Source: Duganella sp. CF402
GTDB taxonomy: Bacteria; Pseudomonadota; Gammaproteobacteria; Burkholderiales; Burkholderiaceae_D
Assembly (NCBI RefSeq): GCF_900109645.1
Contig: NZ_FOBG01000004.1
Location: forward strand, 248,001 to 312,000
Direction of reading: 5' to 3'
Length of the DNA stretch: 64,000 nt
A program made the position numbers and the translations under genes. This document shows, one piece after another, positions 44,694 to 52,898 of this stretch; the first letter of the stretch is position 1; every line of letters begins with the position of its first letter. A model generated the notes under the pieces. That model searched no databases. It worked only from the letters and a program-made list of their open reading frames with translations, and had not been told where the DNA came from.

Positions 44694-45626
44694 TCAGTAT
44701 CCCAGTGTGCGATTGACCACGCCGGCGACTTGTTCGCCCGCTTCGGTCTTGCGAATGTTGGCGGCAATCTGCTGCACGCTCTCGCGGCGCAAGGTCAGCG
44801 CGGAGATGTGCGGCGTGATGGTGATGCGCGGCTCTTGCCAGAACGGATGCTGCGCCGGCAAAGGCTCGTTGCGGAACACGTCCAGCGTGGCGGCGGCGAT
44901 GTGGCCGGATTTGATCAGCGTGAGCAGATCCGGTTCGGCGATGTGCGCACCGCGCGCCACGTTGATGATGTAAGCGCCGGCCGGCAGCTTGCTCATGTTG
45001 GTGCGGTCCATGATGTTGCTGGTGTCCGGCGTCAGCGGCAGCATGCAGACCAGCACGCGCGAGCCGCGCAGGAAGGTGTCCAGGCCATCGGCGCCGGTGA
45101 AGGTTTGCACGCCCGGCATGCTCTTTTCGGTGCGGCTCCAGGAGCGCAGCGGGAAGCCGAACGGCGCCAGCGCTGCCAGCACGCGGGTGCCCAGCACACC
45201 CATGCCCAACACGCCGACGGCGAAATCTTCCTTGTGATGCTGCGGCAGCGGCGCCCACGTGCCGGCGCGCGCCTGCGCCTCGTATTCGTCGAAACGGCGG
45301 AAGTAGCGCAGCACGGAGTGCGTCACGTATTCCGCCATTTGCACTGCCATGCCCGCGTCTTCAAGGCGGATGATGGGGATATGCGGCGGCAGCGCGTCGC
45401 TGAACTTCAGCAGCGCGTCGACGCCAGCGCCGGTGACGAAGATGGCTTTGACGGTGCTGAGCTCCGGCAGCATGGCTTCGGGCGGCGCCCACACCACGGC
45501 GTAGTCGCAGGCCTGGTTTTTTTCACCGGCGTGCCAGATTTCGATCTCGGCTTCCGGCAGGTATTTGGCGAAGTCCTTGATCCACGGTTCGGTCTTGCCG
45601 TCGGCGCGGTGTAGCAGTATGCGCAT
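44694..45626 (-). CDS. ghrA: D-isomer 2-hydroxyacid dehydrogenase, GhrA-type glyoxylate/hydroxypyruvate reductase
   Basis: 310 residues. The Rossmann motif GVLGMGVLGTRVLAALAPFG lies at about 138-157. The catalytic residues fit R in INVARGAHI, E in FRNEPLPAQHPFW, and H in ITPHISA. The close match of layout to GhrA suggests NAD(P)H-dependent reduction of glyoxylate or hydroxypyruvate. It lies between mccA and HMG-CoA lyase with 12- and 1-base gaps, so it is part of the leucine operon, where no such step is needed in the standard pathway. Confidence 0.88.
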   Translation of the reverse strand: MRILLHRADGKTEPWIKDFAKYLPEAEIEIWHAGEKNQACDYAVVWAPPEAMLPELSTVKAIFVTGAGVDALLKFSDALPPHIPIIRLEDAGMAVQMAEYVTHSVLRYFRRFDEYEAQARAGTWAPLPQHHKEDFAVGVLGMGVLGTRVLAALAPFGFPLRSWSRTEKSMPGVQTFTGADGLDTFLRGSRVLVCMLPLTPDTSNIMDRTNMSKLPAGAYIINVARGAHIAEPDLLTLIKSGHIAAATLDVFRNEPLPAQHPFWQEPRITITPHISALTLRRESVQQIAANIRKTEAGEQVAGVVNRTLGY

Positions 45627-45638
45627 GGTGTGCTTCCT

Positions 45639-47666
45639 TTATGCCGTCTTGAAGGCCAGCAGTGGTGCGCCGTCCGCCACCTGGTCGCCAACACCGTAGA
45701 GGATGTCGTCAATCACGCCGTCGTGCGGGGCGGCGATGGTGTGTTCCATCTTCATGGCTTCCATGATGACCAGCGGTTCGCCTTTTTTCACTTCCTGGCC
45801 TTTGCTGGCGAGGACGGAGACGACCTTGCCCGGCATCGGCGCGGTGAGGCGGCCGCCTTCGGATTCGGTTTCGCCGGCGTGGGCCATCGGGTCGTTCCAG
45901 GCCAGTTGGTAGTGCGCGCCGTTGGCGAACACGTGGAATACGTCGCCGTCGCGCAGCACGGTGCCGTGGGTGGCCTGGTCGCCGAGTTTGATGCTGTAGT
46001 CGTTGCCGTTGTGCGTGGCCAGTGACAGCGCTTGCGGTGCGGCGCTGCTGGCGCTGAACAGCCAGTCTTCAGCGCGGTAGGTTACGAAGGTGTCGTAAGC
46101 CGTGTGCTCGTCGGCAAAGGCGAGTTTGCGCGCGTAGGATTGGTTCATGCGCCAGCCGGTGGTGTGGCTCCACGGATCGGCGGCATGGGCGGCTGCCGGC
46201 GCGGCGACGGTGCGCGATTCGCCGGCCAGCAGGGCGGCGGCGGCCAGGGCTAGCGCGGTGGCTGGTGCAGGCTGCGCGGCCGGGAACAGGCTGTCGTGAT
46301 TGCGTTCGATCAGGCCCGTGTCCAGATCGGCGGCGGAGAAGGCCTGGCCTTCAACCAGGCGTTTCAGGAAGGCGATGTTGGTGGCCAGTCCGACAATCTG
46401 GTACTGCGCCAGCGCTTGCGCCATGCGGGCCAGCGCCTGCTTGCGGTCCGCGCCCCAGACGATCAGCTTGGCGATCATCGGATCGTAGAACGGTGAAATG
46501 GCGTCGCCTTCACGCACGCCGGAGTCGATGCGCACGGCGGCTGGTGCAACGACGTCGCCGCCCAGCTCAAACGACACGGCGCCGGGCGTGCCGAGATGGC
46601 GCAGGGTACCGATCGACGGCAGGAAGCCTTTCTCCGGATTCTCGGCGTAGATGCGCGCCTCGATGGCGTGACCCTTGATAGCCAGTTCGTGCTGCTGCTT
46701 CGGCAGCGGCTCGCCAGCGGCAACGCGCAGCTGCCACTCAACGAGGTCGGTCCCGGTAATCATCTCTGTCACCGGATGTTCAACCTGCAGGCGGGTGTTC
46801 ATCTCCATGAAGTAGAAGCTGCCGTCCTGATTGGCGATGAACTCCACCGTGCCGGCGCCGACATAGCCGACGGCGCGCGCGGCGGCAACGGCGGCTTCGC
46901 CCATCGCTGCGCGGCGTTCGGCCGGCATGTCCGGCGCTGGCGCTTCTTCCAGCACCTTCTGGTGGCGGCGCTGCACCGAGCAGTCGCGCTCGAACAGATA
47001 GATGCAATTGCCGAGCGTATCGGCAAACACCTGGATTTCAATGTGACGGGGGCGCTGGAGGTATTTCTCCGCCAGCACCTTGTCGTCACCAAAAGAACTG
47101 ATCGCCTCGCGCTTGCAGGACGCCAGCGCATCCTTGAACTGCGCCGAGTTTTCAATCACGCGCATGCCCTTGCCGCCGCCGCCGGCCGAAGCCTTGAGCA
47201 GCACCGGGTAGCCAATTTTGTCGGCTTGCGCGTGCAGGAAATCCGCATCCTGCTGCTCGCCGTGGTAGCCCGGCACCAGCGGTACGTTGGCCTTTTCCAT
47301 CAGCTGCTTGGCGGCCGACTTGGAGCCCATCGCGCGCATCGCCGATGCCGGCGGGCCAATGAACACCAGGCCCGCTGCCGCGCAGGCATCCGCAAACTCC
47401 GCGTTCTCCGACAGGAAGCCGTAACCGGGATGGATGGCTTGCGCACCGGTGGCCTTGGCCACGGCGATGATCTTGTCGCCGCACAGGTAGCTTTCCTTGG
47501 CGGCGGCAGGGCCGATCAGCACGGCCTCGTCGCAGACGGCGACGTGTTTGGCGTTGGCGTCCGCTTCGGAATACACGGCCACGGTCTTGATGCCCATGCG
47601 GCGCGCGGTAGCGGCCACACGGCAGGCGATTTCACCACGGTTGGCGATCAGAATTTTTGTAAACAT
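45639..47666 (-). CDS. mccA: Methylcrotonyl-CoA carboxylase biotin-containing alpha subunit
   Basis: 675 residues. The biotin-carboxylase domain (1-450) has the ATP-grasp loop KASAGGGGKGMR and EMNTRLQVEHPVTE. A BT/linker region follows, then the biotinyl domain with EAMKMEH, with the biotinylated Lys at about 639. It is distinguished from propionyl- or acetyl-CoA carboxylase by its neighbours: mccB, a methylglutaconyl-CoA hydratase and HMG-CoA lyase. It carboxylates 3-methylcrotonyl-CoA. It follows bioB with a 65-base gap, the largest inside the operon. Confidence 0.95.
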   Translation of the reverse strand: MFTKILIANRGEIACRVAATARRMGIKTVAVYSEADANAKHVAVCDEAVLIGPAAAKESYLCGDKIIAVAKATGAQAIHPGYGFLSENAEFADACAAAGLVFIGPPASAMRAMGSKSAAKQLMEKANVPLVPGYHGEQQDADFLHAQADKIGYPVLLKASAGGGGKGMRVIENSAQFKDALASCKREAISSFGDDKVLAEKYLQRPRHIEIQVFADTLGNCIYLFERDCSVQRRHQKVLEEAPAPDMPAERRAAMGEAAVAAARAVGYVGAGTVEFIANQDGSFYFMEMNTRLQVEHPVTEMITGTDLVEWQLRVAAGEPLPKQQHELAIKGHAIEARIYAENPEKGFLPSIGTLRHLGTPGAVSFELGGDVVAPAAVRIDSGVREGDAISPFYDPMIAKLIVWGADRKQALARMAQALAQYQIVGLATNIAFLKRLVEGQAFSAADLDTGLIERNHDSLFPAAQPAPATALALAAAALLAGESRTVAAPAAAHAADPWSHTTGWRMNQSYARKLAFADEHTAYDTFVTYRAEDWLFSASSAAPQALSLATHNGNDYSIKLGDQATHGTVLRDGDVFHVFANGAHYQLAWNDPMAHAGETESEGGRLTAPMPGKVVSVLASKGQEVKKGEPLVIMEAMKMEHTIAAPHDGVIDDILYGVGDQVADGAPLLAFKTA

Positions 47667-47731
47667 CGTCTCTCTCTTTGCGGCTTATGGCCGGAAGTTT
47701 TTTTATGGTGATGCTTGAGTGAGGCTTGCGA

Positions 47732-48781
47732 TCAGCAGCCGCAGCTCTCTTTTTGTACCGATTCCAGTACCGCGCCGCGCGTGCGCAAGCCCAGTTTCTC
47801 CAGCAGCGCGCGGTCGTCGTTGGCTTCTGGATTATCCGTAGTCAGGAGTTTGTCACCGTAGAAGATCGAGTTGGCGCCGGCCATGAAGCACATGGCTTGC
47901 ACCGCTTCGCCCAATTCTCGACGACCGGCCGACAGGCGCACACGCGCTTTCGGCATGGTGATGCGCGCCACAGCGATGGTGCGCACGAATTCAAACGGAT
48001 CCAGCGGCGGCAGGCCGTGCAGCGGCGTGCCTTCCACCTGCACCAGATGGTTGATCGGCACCGATTCAGGGTACGGATTCAGGTTCGCCAGCTGCGCAAT
48101 CAGGCCGGCACGCTGCTCGCGCGATTCGCCCATGCCGACGATGCCGCCGCAGCAAACCTTCAGGCCTGCTTCGCGCACATGGCCCAGCGTGTCCAGACGG
48201 TCCTGGTATTCGCGGGTCGAGATCACGTTGTCGTAGAACTCAGGCGCGGTGTCCAGATTGTGGTTGTAGTAATCGAGGCCGGCATCCTTCAGGCGCTGCG
48301 CCTGATGCTCTTCCAGCATGCCCAGCGTGGCGCAGGTTTCGAGGCCAAGCGCTTTTACCGAGCGCACCATCTCTTCAACCTTGTCCATGTCGCGGTCTTT
48401 TGGGCTACGCCATGCGGCGCCCATGCAGAAGCGGGTGGCGCCGTTGTCCTTGGCCTGTTGGGCCGCATCCAGTACGGTGTCGATATCGAGGATCTTCTTG
48501 GCTTCCACGCCGGTGTCGTAGCGCGCCGCTTGCGGGCAGTAGCCGCAATCTTCTTCGCAGCCGCCGGTTTTGATCGACAGCAGCGTGGCCAGTTCCACGT
48601 CGCCGTCCGGGAAGTTGGCGCGGTGGGTTTCCTGAGCTTTGAACATCAGTTCATTGAACGGCAGGTCAAACAATGCCAGCACTTCTTCGCGCGGCCAGGT
48701 GGCCGCTGGCGGCAGCGTGATCGCAGCCGTCGGGCGGTGCAGGGAAACGACCTTTGGTTCTTGCAGGGTGTTCTCGGACAT
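47732..48781 (-). CDS. bioB: Biotin synthase
   Basis: 349 residues. The radical-SAM cluster is C75-x3-C79-x2-C82 (CEEDCGYC). Further BioB blocks are ETCATLGMLEEHQAQRLKDAGLDYYNHNLDT and FMAGANSIFYGDKLLTT. It inserts sulfur into dethiobiotin. AAGGA precedes the ATG at ideal spacing; an upstream TTG seven codons earlier is unlikely. It follows bioD by 17 bases and lies directly before the biotin-dependent mccA. Confidence 0.98.
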   Translation of the reverse strand: MSENTLQEPKVVSLHRPTAAITLPPAATWPREEVLALFDLPFNELMFKAQETHRANFPDGDVELATLLSIKTGGCEEDCGYCPQAARYDTGVEAKKILDIDTVLDAAQQAKDNGATRFCMGAAWRSPKDRDMDKVEEMVRSVKALGLETCATLGMLEEHQAQRLKDAGLDYYNHNLDTAPEFYDNVISTREYQDRLDTLGHVREAGLKVCCGGIVGMGESREQRAGLIAQLANLNPYPESVPINHLVQVEGTPLHGLPPLDPFEFVRTIAVARITMPKARVRLSAGRRELGEAVQAMCFMAGANSIFYGDKLLTTDNPEANDDRALLEKLGLRTRGAVLESVQKESCGC

Positions 48782-48798
48782 CTTGATTCCTTCTTCGT

Positions 48799-49575
48799 TC
48801 AAATTACGTTTGGCAGCGGCCAGTTGGGCAGCTGCGTAAAGTCGATATATTCAGCGGCCGCTTCGGCGGACGGGTCGTCCAGGCGCGGCACGCGGCCCAG
48901 GAACGGCGCGGGTATGCGCTGCTCCAGGGCGATCACGTTTTCATCGGCAAAGGCCATGTCGGCCTGCGTTTCATTCGCCACCCAGCCGGCCAGTTTCAGG
49001 CCGCGCGACAGGATGGCTTCCACCGTCAGCAGCGCATGGCTGATGCAGCCCAGGCGCAGGCCGACCACCAGCACCACCGGCAGTGCCAGTTGTTCTGCCA
49101 GGTCGGCGGTATCGAATTCGTCGTTCAGCGGCACGATGAAGCCGCCCACGCCTTCCACCACCACCGCATCCGATGCGGCGTTGATTTCCACGTAGGCAGC
49201 GAGAATCGGCACCGGCGAAATGGTGATGCCTTCCAGCGCGGCGGCAATGTGCGGCGCGGCCGGTTCCTTCAGCAGGAACGGCGTGGTAATCGACTGCAGC
49301 AGGTGCACATTGCCGGCGGCGGCCAGGCGATCGCAATCGTCGTTATGCCATTTGCCGTCCGCGCCCAGTTCAGTACCGGCAGCTACGGGCTTCATGCCGC
49401 AAGCACGCACGCCGCTTTGTACCAGCGCGTGCAGCATGGCGGAAGACACCAGCGTCTTGCCGATTTCAGTATCGGTTCCGGTAACGAAGCAGTTGAAGCG
49501 CGGCGGTATGCCGCTGCCTGCTGCCGTAGCTTGTGTTTGTGGAGCGACTGCTAACACGGGATCGTCCAGACTCAT
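48799..49575 (-). CDS. bioD: Dethiobiotin synthetase
   Basis: 258 residues. The P-loop FVTGTDTEIGKTLVSSAM and VEGVGGFIVPLND are the BioD signatures; KPVAAGTE carries the catalytic Lys. It closes the ureido ring of biotin. The N-terminus (MSLDDPVLAVAPQTQATAAG) is about 25 residues longer than in E. coli. Its start overlaps the bioF stop as ATGA. Confidence 0.96.
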   Translation of the reverse strand: MSLDDPVLAVAPQTQATAAGSGIPPRFNCFVTGTDTEIGKTLVSSAMLHALVQSGVRACGMKPVAAGTELGADGKWHNDDCDRLAAAGNVHLLQSITTPFLLKEPAAPHIAAALEGITISPVPILAAYVEINAASDAVVVEGVGGFIVPLNDEFDTADLAEQLALPVVLVVGLRLGCISHALLTVEAILSRGLKLAGWVANETQADMAFADENVIALEQRIPAPFLGRVPRLDDPSAEAAAEYIDFTQLPNWPLPNVI

Positions 49576-50762
49576 TTCATATCCCTTTCCAAGGCATTGA
49601 GCGCGCCTATCAATTTTGCGACATCGATGCTGTTGTGCGCTGCCGACAGCGTGACGCGCAAGCGCGCGGTTCCTGCCGCCACGGTAGGCGGGCGGATGGC
49701 GCCGACCCACAGGCCCTGCTCGTACAGGGCCGCGCCGGCGCGCATGGTTTCAGCATTATCGCCGATCAGGACAGGCTGGATCGCAGTCTTCGAGGGCAGG
49801 CGCTGCCAGCGCTCAAGGCGCAGGCCATCGTCCAATTGTGCCACCAATGCCTGCAATTGTGCGCGCCGCGTGGCGCCTTCCTCGCCTTCCAGCAGATCGA
49901 GGCTGGTCAGCAGGGCGTGCGCCAGCGCCGGCGGCGTGGCGGTGGTGAAGATGTACGGACGGGCTTTCTGGATCAGCGTTTCGATCACGGTTTCGTGCGC
50001 GGCGATGAAAGCACCGCCCACGCCAGCCGCCTTGCCGAGGGTGCCCATGTAGACCAGATACGGCGAGCGCAGGTTAAAGTGCTCCAGCGCGCCGTGGCCT
50101 TTGTCTCCCAGCGTACCGAAGCCGTGGGCGTCGTCCACCACCAGCCATGCGCTGTGCTGTTCGCACAGGGCCAGCAGTTCGGGCAGCGGCGCGAGGTTGC
50201 CGTCCATGCTGAACACGCTGTCGGTCACTACGACCTTGGTAGCGGCCTTGCTGGCTTTGAGCAGGACTTCCAGCGCATGCAGGTCGGCGTGCGGGTAGAC
50301 GTGGGCCTTCACACGCGACAGGCGCACGCCGTCGATCAGCGAGGCGTGATTCAGCTCTTCCGAGAAGATTTCCGCTTCCTTGTCGCCGGCGGTGAGGCCG
50401 GTGATGACGGCGAGGTTGGCCATGTAGCCGGTGCAGAAGCTGATCGCGCGCGGGGATTCCAGATGGGCGCCGACAAATTGCGCCAGGCGCTCTTCCAGCA
50501 TCGCATGCGCACGCACATGGCCGCTGATGAGGTGCGATGCGCCGCTGCCGACGCCGTAGATCGCCGCGCCTTCTTGCAGCGCGAGCTTGATCTTGCGGTG
50601 GTTGGCGAGGCCGAGGTAGTCGTTGCTGCAGAAGGCCAGCAGTTCTCGGCCGTCGACATGCACGCGCGGGCCGCACGGCGAATCGACGGTGCGGCGCTTG
50701 CGGATCAGCTGTTTGTCGTCCAGCGCTTGCAGTTGCTGGTTCAGGCGGTTGAGCAGTTCCAT
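49572..50762 (-). CDS. bioF: 8-Amino-7-oxononanoate synthase
   Basis: 396 residues of the alpha-oxoamine synthase family. VVDDAHGFGTLGDKGHGALEHF supplies the PLP-stacking and Asp residues, and the Schiff-base Lys lies in MGTLGKAAGVGGAFIA. It condenses pimeloyl-ACP with alanine. It begins 2 bases after the bioA stop. Confidence 0.97.
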   Translation of the reverse strand: MELLNRLNQQLQALDDKQLIRKRRTVDSPCGPRVHVDGRELLAFCSNDYLGLANHRKIKLALQEGAAIYGVGSGASHLISGHVRAHAMLEERLAQFVGAHLESPRAISFCTGYMANLAVITGLTAGDKEAEIFSEELNHASLIDGVRLSRVKAHVYPHADLHALEVLLKASKAATKVVVTDSVFSMDGNLAPLPELLALCEQHSAWLVVDDAHGFGTLGDKGHGALEHFNLRSPYLVYMGTLGKAAGVGGAFIAAHETVIETLIQKARPYIFTTATPPALAHALLTSLDLLEGEEGATRRAQLQALVAQLDDGLRLERWQRLPSKTAIQPVLIGDNAETMRAGAALYEQGLWVGAIRPPTVAAGTARLRVTLSAAHNSIDVAKLIGALNALERDMK

Positions 50763-50764
50763 CG

Positions 50765-52093
50765 TCAGCCCGCCATCACTTTATTGAACACGGCCAGCGT
50801 GTTGGCGGCCAGGCCGTCGATTTCCTCGTCGCTGAGGATGTAAGGCGGCATCATGTAGACGGTGGAGCCGATGGGACGCATCAGCAGTTCGTGTTCGGTC
50901 GCGGTGGCGAAGAAGCGGCGCGAGAAGTCTTGCGGCGCGTCGATGGCATCGAAGGCCCAGATCATGCCGCGCTGGCGGAAGTTGCGCACTTGTTCGTGTT
51001 GGGCCAGCGGTTGCAGGGCATGCGTCAGGCGCGCGGCTTTGATCTTGTTGGCGTTGAGGACGTCGTCTTCTTCGAAGATTTGCAGCGTCGCCAAAGCGGC
51101 GCGGCAGGCCAGCGGATTGCCGGTGTATGAGTGAGAGTGCAGGAAGCCGCGTGTGACGTCGTTGCTGTAGAAGGCTTGGTAGATTTCGTCGCGTGTCATC
51201 ACCAGTGACAACGGCAGGTAGCCGCCGCTGATGCCTTTCGACAGGCACAGGAAGTCTGGCCATACGTTCGCCTGTTCGCAGGCGAAGAAGGTGCCGGTGC
51301 GGCCGCAGCCGACGGCGATTTCGTCGAGGATCAGGTGGACGTTATGCTGGTCGCACAGGGCGCGCACCAGTTGCAGGTAGAGCGGGTCGTGCATCGCCAT
51401 GCCGGTGGCGCATTGCACCAGCGGTTCGATGATGATGGCGGCGATTTTGTCGCCACGTTCGATGAACAGGCGCTCCACATCGGCGGCGGTGCGGCGGGCG
51501 ACGTCTTGCGGCGTTTCGCCATCCACAGCGGCGCGCGCATCGGGCGACATCACGGTTTGTGAGGCGCGCAGCAGCGGGCCGTAAGCGTCCTTGAACAGCG
51601 CGACATCGGTCACGGCCAGCGCGCCGATGGTCTCGCCGTGGTAGCTGCCTTTGAGGCAGACGAATTCTTGTTTATCCGCGTGGCCGTTGTTGCGCCATGA
51701 GTGGAAGCTCATCTTGAGCGCGATTTCAACGGCGGACGCGCCGTCGCTGGCGTAGAAGCTGTGGCCCAGTACATGGCCGGTCAGCGCCGACAGCTTCTCG
51801 GACAATTCAATCACCGGCTCGTGCGTGAAGCCGGCCAGCATGGCGTGTTCCAGCGTATCCAGCTGGTCTTTCAGTGCCGCGTTGATGCGTGGGTTGGCAT
51901 GGCCGAACAGGTTCACCCACCACGAGCTGATCGCGTCGAGGTAGCGGCGGCCTTCATGGTCGTACAGCCATGCGCCCTTGCCCCGGCTGACCGGGATCAA
52001 CGGGACGGTTTCGTGATGCTGCATCTGGGTGCACGGATGCCATACGCTACGCAGGCTACGCGCGACCCAGTCGCTTTGTTTGTTCAATTCCAA
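50765..52093 (-). CDS. bioA: Adenosylmethionine-8-amino-7-oxononanoate aminotransferase
   Basis: 442 residues of class III aminotransferase fold. ILDEIAVGCGRTGTFFACEQ contains the PLP Asp, and the Schiff-base Lys lies in LCLSKGISGGYLPLSLVMT. SYHGETIGALAVTD is also typical. It converts KAPA to DAPA using SAM. The start is a TTG with AGGAG 5 bases upstream; no ATG fits. It follows the enoyl-CoA hydratase gene by 8 bases, so the bio genes are inside the leucine operon. Confidence 0.96.
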   Translation of the reverse strand: MELNKQSDWVARSLRSVWHPCTQMQHHETVPLIPVSRGKGAWLYDHEGRRYLDAISSWWVNLFGHANPRINAALKDQLDTLEHAMLAGFTHEPVIELSEKLSALTGHVLGHSFYASDGASAVEIALKMSFHSWRNNGHADKQEFVCLKGSYHGETIGALAVTDVALFKDAYGPLLRASQTVMSPDARAAVDGETPQDVARRTAADVERLFIERGDKIAAIIIEPLVQCATGMAMHDPLYLQLVRALCDQHNVHLILDEIAVGCGRTGTFFACEQANVWPDFLCLSKGISGGYLPLSLVMTRDEIYQAFYSNDVTRGFLHSHSYTGNPLACRAALATLQIFEEDDVLNANKIKAARLTHALQPLAQHEQVRNFRQRGMIWAFDAIDAPQDFSRRFFATATEHELLMRPIGSTVYMMPPYILSDEEIDGLAANTLAVFNKVMAG

Positions 52094-52101
52094 AACTGCT
52101 C

Positions 52102-52887
52102 CTAACTTAGCCAGGCGGGCTTTCTCTTCTCAAGGAAGGAAGCCACGCCTTCGCGCCCTTGGTCCGAGGCGCGGATATGCGCGATGCGCTCGGCCGTATC
52201 GGCCAGCAGCGCATCGTTGACTTCTTGCCCGACCACTTCGCGCACCAGCACTTTGGCGTGCTGCACGGCGTTCGGGCTGTTGTTGACCAGCGCTTTGACG
52301 ATTTCCGCGACCTTGGCATCCAAAGCCTCGGCGGAAACCACTTCGTGTACAAAGCCGATGCGCAGCGCCTCCTGCGCGCCGAAACGTTCGGCCGTCAGGA
52401 AGTAGCGGCGTGCGGCGTTTTCGCCCATCGCTTTGATCACGTATGGCGAAATGGTGGCCGGTATTAAACCCAGCTTCACTTCGCTCAGGCAGAAATTGGC
52501 CTCTTCCACCGCGACGATGATGTCGCACGCGGCCGCGAGGCCCATGCCGCCGGCGTAGCAATCGCCCTGCACCTTGGCCACCACGGGCTTGGGACACAGG
52601 TAGATGGTACGCAGCATCTCCGCCAGTTGCAGAGCGTCGGCATGGTTTTCGGCGTGCGTGTAGCCCGCCATTTTTTTCATCCAGTTCAAATCGGCGCCGG
52701 CGCAGAAGGCCGGGCCGTTCGCCGCCAGCACGATGGCGCGCAGCGCGGCATCATCGCCCAATTCGCTGAAGGCTTGCTTAATTTCGGCGATGGTCGTTTC
52801 GTTGAAGGCGTTGCGCACGTCCGGGCGGTTCAGCGTGACGGTGGCGATGTGGCCTGCGCGTTCGATGGTGAGCGTGGTGTAGGTCAT
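52102..52887 (-). CDS. liuC: Methylglutaconyl-CoA hydratase-like enoyl-CoA hydratase
   Basis: 261 residues of crotonase fold. ANGPAFCAGADLNWMKKMAGYTHAEN and GDCYAGGMGLAAACDIIVAVEEANFCLSEVKLGLIPATISPYV include the oxyanion-hole Gly residues and the catalytic Glu of the second block. The ADLNWMKKM signature is that of methylglutaconyl-CoA hydratases. It hydrates methylglutaconyl-CoA to HMG-CoA. It lies 11 bases after mccB. The start is chosen at MTYTTLTIERAG; longer frames enter mccB. Confidence 0.93.
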   Translation of the reverse strand: MTYTTLTIERAGHIATVTLNRPDVRNAFNETTIAEIKQAFSELGDDAALRAIVLAANGPAFCAGADLNWMKKMAGYTHAENHADALQLAEMLRTIYLCPKPVVAKVQGDCYAGGMGLAAACDIIVAVEEANFCLSEVKLGLIPATISPYVIKAMGENAARRYFLTAERFGAQEALRIGFVHEVVSAEALDAKVAEIVKALVNNSPNAVQHAKVLVREVVGQEVNDALLADTAERIAHIRASDQGREGVASFLEKRKPAWLS

Positions 52888-52898
52888 GTCATCGCTCC

